DNA from: a bacterium
GTDB lineage: Bacteria; Bdellovibrionota; Bacteriovoracia; Bacteriovoracales; Bacteriovoracaceae
Direction: 5' to 3'
Assembly: GCA_030425045.1 (NCBI GenBank)
Contig: JAUHVL010000007.1
Coordinates: 62,001-126,000, forward strand
Length of the DNA stretch: 64,000 bases
Positions within the stretch are counted from its first letter, which is position 1; each line of letters starts with the position of its first letter. The position numbers were made by a program, and so were the translations under genes. Below, one piece after another: positions 60,614-64,000 of the stretch. Below the pieces are notes generated by a model. It was not told where the DNA came from. It did no database searches and saw nothing but the letters and a program-made list of their open reading frames with translations.

Positions 60614-61558
60614 TTAATCTTCTTTGATTTTTAAAGGTGCGATTAGCGAAACAATAAGGTCGCTTCCAGCATCTACAGTGACATAGGCCTTTTCATTGGA
60701 TAGTTCACCGGCTTGTCTATTTGCTTCCATTTCAGAAACTTTAGATACGCCATGATAAAAGGCATTTTTCATAGTTGCTTTAGGAGTAACAGCACCGCTT
60801 TCGCCTAATGCTTGTTTTTCTGTTAATACTTCTGTCATTCCAGAAACCATGCTTAGACCTAGAGTTGTTGCAATTCTAACTGTAGCCGTTCCATGATAGT
60901 CCCCAAGTATTCCAGTGGAATAATCTTGAGGGTTTAAAGCTTGAGCATTAATTTCAAATTCTTTACCATCGGGGAAAATTGCTTTTACAAAAGTAATATA
61001 AACTTTCTCACCAGTTCCTTGGTAATTGACACTTCCAAGTAAAATTGTGTCTTTTGGAATCTTGTTCTTGCCTTTAAACGAACCACCATAAGGTAATAGA
61101 ACTTTTATGAACTGCTTTTGATCTCTAGTATCAATGGTGCTAATTAATTTCCCAATGAAATTTGTTCCCGTAGGAAGGGAGCCTTCTGAGGATGGAAGAT
61201 CACTTCTGGAAATTATCTGCTTTGCCATTAATTTGATTTCTGGGGCAGGTATATGCCTTGCTCTTTTCACTTTGGACTTAACATCACTTCTATTTTTGAT
61301 ACCTCCTTGGATATTTGAATCTCCTTTTGTTGTAGTGAGATCATTTTCATTATGAAATCTATCATTATTGATTAAATTTCTATCAACCTTTTTTACAATC
61401 GCTGTGTTCTCTGAAGACCCATATATTTGCGAAATAGCTATTGCTGTTACAACAAAACAACCTCCTGCAATAGCAAAGTTCTTTTTATTTAGAGTCGATT
61501 TTCCATCAATTTCATTAAAAAAAGTGGATTTAAACCATTCCTTAATTTTCTTAACTAT
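60614..61558 (-). CDS. VirB10/TrbI-like protein (ICE2), start codon non-canonical (ATA)
   Basis: About 314 residues if started at ATA 61558-61556. The frame is open to 61593 and encodes the expected N-terminal membrane helix (NFAIAGGCFVVTAIAISQI) upstream of the first ordinary start codon (GTG 61270). No ATG, GTG or TTG occurs in between. The C-terminal domain has the VirB10 pattern: LPTGTNFIGKLISTIDTRDQ, IPKDTILLGSVNYQG, FPDGKEFEINAQALN and GSDLIVSLIAPL. AAGG lies 9 bases before the ATA. The ATA overlaps the previous stop (ATAG). Confidence 0.75.
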   Translation of the reverse strand: MVKKIKEWFKSTFFNEIDGKSTLNKKNFAIAGGCFVVTAIAISQIYGSSENTAIVKKVDRNLINNDRFHNENDLTTTKGDSNIQGGIKNRSDVKSKVKRARHIPAPEIKLMAKQIISRSDLPSSEGSLPTGTNFIGKLISTIDTRDQKQFIKVLLPYGGSFKGKNKIPKDTILLGSVNYQGTGEKVYITFVKAIFPDGKEFEINAQALNPQDYSTGILGDYHGTATVRIATTLGLSMVSGMTEVLTEKQALGESGAVTPKATMKNAFYHGVSKVSEMEANRQAGELSNEKAYVTVDAGSDLIVSLIAPLKIKED

Positions 61559-62268
61559 AAAAAGTGCCTTGAGATAATTGTTTTTTGGCTTTCACTACTA
61601 TTAAGTAAGTGAAGACTAAATCCTTCCTTCTTAACAAGTTTAAAAAAGATTCGGCCTTCAATTCCTAGGCCTTTCTCAACTTTGTCACTAGAAAAAATTA
61701 ATCTTTGATTAGGCAGTTTTACCTTCGATCTTGTGAAAAAAAGATCAATGTCTTTTATTTTTACTTCTTTCTTACCTTGGTTAATGATTTTAAAGTCTAG
61801 AACATAAACACTTGGTTTAATCTCCGTGATACTTTTAGTTTCACAAATTATTTTGGACTTTAGCGAAATTTTCTTTCTTACGTTCTTTTGAGACAGTTTT
61901 CTTTCCTTCGTCAATCGTAAGCGTGGAGATTTCCACCGTACATTAACTAAATCGTCATACTGACTGTAGCTTCCTGCATTTAAGATAAAACCAAAAGTAT
62001 GAAATTCACCATAAACAAAGAGATTTGTTTTAACAGCTCCTTGGGGTTGAACTGTAATATCATTTCCAATGAACTCTACATTAAAATAGTTTTGATTTCC
62101 TACAACAACTTTTTTAGGAGTTTCTCTAAACCTTAGTACAGTTGATTGACCCAGCTTTAAATAGATAGGTTCCATTCTTTTTGATGAAACTTCTATCGTT
62201 CTTATTTTTCCAGCAAATGCACTTACAGAAATAAAGGAGGAACAAACCAAGAATATAAATAACTTCAT
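61555..62268 (-). CDS. VirB9/TrbG-like protein (ICE2)
   Basis: 237 residues with a signal peptide (ends near AFAG). Beta-rich: LKLGQSTVLRFRETPKKVVV (about residues 37-56), NDITVQPQGAVKTNLFVYGE, then a second basic beta domain. The first part resembles the N-terminal VirB9/secretin-type (N0) domain. Position before VirB10 supports the assignment. Confidence 0.72.
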   Translation of the reverse strand: MKLFIFLVCSSFISVSAFAGKIRTIEVSSKRMEPIYLKLGQSTVLRFRETPKKVVVGNQNYFNVEFIGNDITVQPQGAVKTNLFVYGEFHTFGFILNAGSYSQYDDLVNVRWKSPRLRLTKERKLSQKNVRKKISLKSKIICETKSITEIKPSVYVLDFKIINQGKKEVKIKDIDLFFTRSKVKLPNQRLIFSSDKVEKGLGIEGRIFFKLVKKEGFSLHLLNSSESQKTIISRHFL

Positions 62269-62850
62269 TTACTTAACCTCGTGTTCTATTAAACCATTAA
62301 CGTATAGACCCAAGGGGTTCCATTTGTTTGGCGAATCTTTCAATATCTGTAGTGAAATTTGAGTTACTGATATTAGAGGAAGGCCTTTAAGTCGAATTAC
62401 TCGATCAAATTGTGCTACAACTTCTTTATCTGTCACTGATACGTTTATTTCTCCTACATATTGAGAGAATTTGTCTTCACCGTCTGGCTTCGCTACTTTT
62501 TTCTTAGAATTTTTTGAAACGAGACTATAAAAGTCATCAGTTACAAACGGCCTAATATTAAATAGCATTGTCTTACGTTCAAATTTCTTCCATTCATAAT
62601 TTGCTTTGATAAATGTCTTAACAAAGCGTTTAATCTCATTCTTACCAATGGGATTATTCTTTCTAGTTGAGTGGTAACGTATAACCTCATTATTGCCTTT
62701 TTCGACTACCACGGGAGGTAAAGACGCTACATAGGCCAAAATTGAGAGTGTTATAATTAAGCATCCACCTAGAATAAGGCAAGTAATCCGATATGTATTA
62801 GCAAGCCTGTTGAGGGCCAACCACTGGCCCTTTGCTGATAATTTGCTCAT
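62269..62850 (-). CDS. VirB8/TraE-like protein (ICE2)
   Basis: 193 residues with one N-terminal membrane helix (ITCLILGGCLIITLSILAYV, about residues 23-42) and a periplasmic NTF2-like domain (KRFVKTFIKANYEWKKF, FDRVIRLKGLPLISVTQISL). Standard VirB8/TraE build. Ends 1 base before the VirB9-like gene. Confidence 0.78.
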   Translation of the reverse strand: MSKLSAKGQWLALNRLANTYRITCLILGGCLIITLSILAYVASLPPVVVEKGNNEVIRYHSTRKNNPIGKNEIKRFVKTFIKANYEWKKFERKTMLFNIRPFVTDDFYSLVSKNSKKKVAKPDGEDKFSQYVGEINVSVTDKEVVAQFDRVIRLKGLPLISVTQISLQILKDSPNKWNPLGLYVNGLIEHEVK

Positions 62851-63809
62851 GTTTTTCTCCGATTTTTAAAGTCAACTTTGATGACGTTATTTGGAAGTGG
62901 TTTTGGTGTGTTTCTCACCTGTGATCTCATCTTGTTTGAAAAACTATTCTTCGCATGATGAAGACCTGTTTTCATTCCAGTTCCCATTCTGTTAAACCCA
63001 TTTTTTGTTCCTTGAACAGTTCCTGTTGTTAGTCTTTTTCCTTGTCTCTTAGCAACTTCTTTAACAACTTTCCCTGTCGCTAATGTAGGTGCTGCGGCAA
63101 GAGCTGAAGCGGCACTAGACATTCCATCACTGATTAGTGATTTTGTAGTAAATGGAATAAACAACATGGATAAACCAATGCAAAGATTAACTAGTATGGT
63201 AGTTAAAAAATTGTCCCAACTACCGACAGCAGGACTCGTTGCTAACTTTAAAAGCATTACCCCTAAGATTGACCAAAGTATTTTCCAAGTAACAACATTT
63301 ATTAGCCCTTTATAGAGGTTAGTTGTAACAAATGAAGTCCCTCTGGAGATATACATTAAGATCATCAATGGGGAACAAACGTAAAGGACTGACCAAACAA
63401 AATGAACAAGAACATTAGCAACAAAGACACCTACATAAGCGATCACATAAGATAAGAGGTTGAGCACGAAAATTACGGCCTCTCTGAACTTGAGCCAGCT
63501 AACCTCAGTGTCCTGATAGTTCTCTTCTAAGTGCTTCATTAAGTCTTGAAGCTTGGTGATCCCTTGGATCTTTTCAGTTACTCCATCGCCAACCATAGAA
63601 ATGGTATTGATAACAAAGTCAAAAGATATTAAGAGCAAAATTGATATTACAACTCTTTTCAAAATATCAGATACATTTGGATTCCTGTCAGGGATTTTAA
63701 AAAACTCTAATATGATTATTAGAAGTGTAAAAGGGATAATTAATATCCAGTACAGTTCCTTAATATTAGCATTTAACTCCCTACATACCTCTGGTAGGTA
63801 TTCAAACAT
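62847..63809 (-). CDS. VirB6/TrbL-like polytopic membrane protein (ICE2)
   Basis: 320 residues: six membrane helices (LYWILIIPFTLLIIILEFF, VVISILLLISFDFVI and others), then a Gly/Ala-rich region and a basic tail (GKRLTTGTVQGTKNGFNRMG). Overlaps its neighbours by 1-4 bases. Confidence 0.83.
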   Translation of the reverse strand: MFEYLPEVCRELNANIKELYWILIIPFTLLIIILEFFKIPDRNPNVSDILKRVVISILLLISFDFVINTISMVGDGVTEKIQGITKLQDLMKHLEENYQDTEVSWLKFREAVIFVLNLLSYVIAYVGVFVANVLVHFVWSVLYVCSPLMILMYISRGTSFVTTNLYKGLINVVTWKILWSILGVMLLKLATSPAVGSWDNFLTTILVNLCIGLSMLFIPFTTKSLISDGMSSAASALAAAPTLATGKVVKEVAKRQGKRLTTGTVQGTKNGFNRMGTGMKTGLHHAKNSFSNKMRSQVRNTPKPLPNNVIKVDFKNRRKT

Positions 63810-64000
63810 TAGAATTTTGGCAGATTAAAACTTCCATCAAAGCGTTTTAAGTTCTTCTTTATATCGCTATTGATTTTATTGAAGTGTCCAACACTATCTT
63901 TTCCTTGTTTGTTCATCATTGCCAAGTTCTCACCTTGGAGCTTTAAAATCTGTCCATTAATACGGAGTAATTGATTTAAAGTGTGGAGAATCTTTGCGTT
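63809..64000 (-). CDS. VirB5/TrbJ-like protein, C-terminal 63 residues (runs out of the window)
   Basis: An open minus-strand frame to the window edge, ending LKRFDGSFNLPKF at TAA (63811-63809). It is helical (LLRINGQILKLQGENLAMMN), a typical C-terminal helix of P-type conjugal proteins TrbJ/VirB5. Its stop overlaps the VirB6-like start by 1 base. The rest of the T4SS (VirB4 and others) must be beyond 64000. Confidence 0.68.
   Translation of the reverse strand, partial: NAKILHTLNQLLRINGQILKLQGENLAMMNKQGKDSVGHFNKINSDIKKNLKRFDGSFNLPKF

Noticed and set aside
1-64000. CRISPR arrays, rRNA, tRNA genes and intact insertion sequences
   Set aside because: No regular repeat-spacer array, no tRNA-like cloverleaf other than ssrA, and no transposase gene was seen.

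Overview
The window looks like low-GC (visibly A/T-rich) chromosome of a Gram-negative bacterium, most likely a Bacteriovorax/Halobacteriovorax-type member of the Bdellovibrionota. This is inferred from the many small, signal-peptide-bearing proteins of unknown function, the TonB/BtuB system with outer-membrane barrels, DUF4360 proteins and the type of HTH regulators. I cannot prove the taxon from the sequence alone. No tRNA or rRNA genes and no CRISPR array were seen.

Region A (1-23350) is ordinary chromosome. It holds the end of an RND/MMPL transporter, an RRM RNA-binding protein, a cobalamin-riboswitch-controlled BtuB-like receptor with its own TonB, and then a long series of envelope or secreted proteins: beta-barrel, lipoprotein, M23 and L,D-transpeptidase wall enzymes, papain/NlpC-like candidates, two Cys-rich repeat proteins, two divergent DUF4360 proteins and a CxxC thioredoxin-like protein. 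It ends with ssrA (tmRNA, predicted tag ADSYEPVALAA).

Region B (23350-32700) is accessory DNA directly behind ssrA. It has a small HTH gene with twin TACACGTGTA palindromes, a ribbon-helix-helix gene with GTAACACA operators, a Sel1-repeat/secreted HNH-nuclease operon, a frameshifted tyrosine-recombinase remnant, and a giant zinc-ribbon protein with a central nuclease-like domain (4 ribbons + nuclease + 4 ribbons).

Region C (32857-52320) is a first integrative conjugative element (ICE1). It starts with an XRE-ImmA/IrrE regulator divergent from a four-gene ubiquitin-like conjugation operon (tri-ubiquitin-like protein, E2 family E, JAB-E1 fusion, DUF6527). A regulator/secreted-small-protein pair, 12-bp iteron-like repeats and a full type IV secretion operon (VirB3/B4/B5/B6/B8/B9/B10-like, VirD4) follow. 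The right end has a winged-helix/nuclease-fold protein, a 141-bp concentric palindrome, SSB, excisionase and tyrosine integrase.

Region D (52450-64000) has a PIN-domain toxin/antitoxin-like pair and then a second, unrelated element (ICE2) on the minus strand. It has a large serine recombinase with a 16-bp att-like palindrome beside it, an XRE repressor, and a second T4SS operon with an FtsK-type coupling ATPase. ICE2 shares with ICE1 only the general T4SS parts, a glycine-zipper lipoprotein and, strikingly, the winged-helix/nuclease-fold protein next to the coupling ATPase. Neither element shows a classical relaxase, so this protein is the best candidate for the DNA-processing function. ICE2 continues beyond the right edge.

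The most notable items are the ubiquitin-like operon (a probable antiviral defence), the shared candidate DNA-processing protein with the nested palindrome, and two ICE2 genes that seem to start at ATT and ATA.
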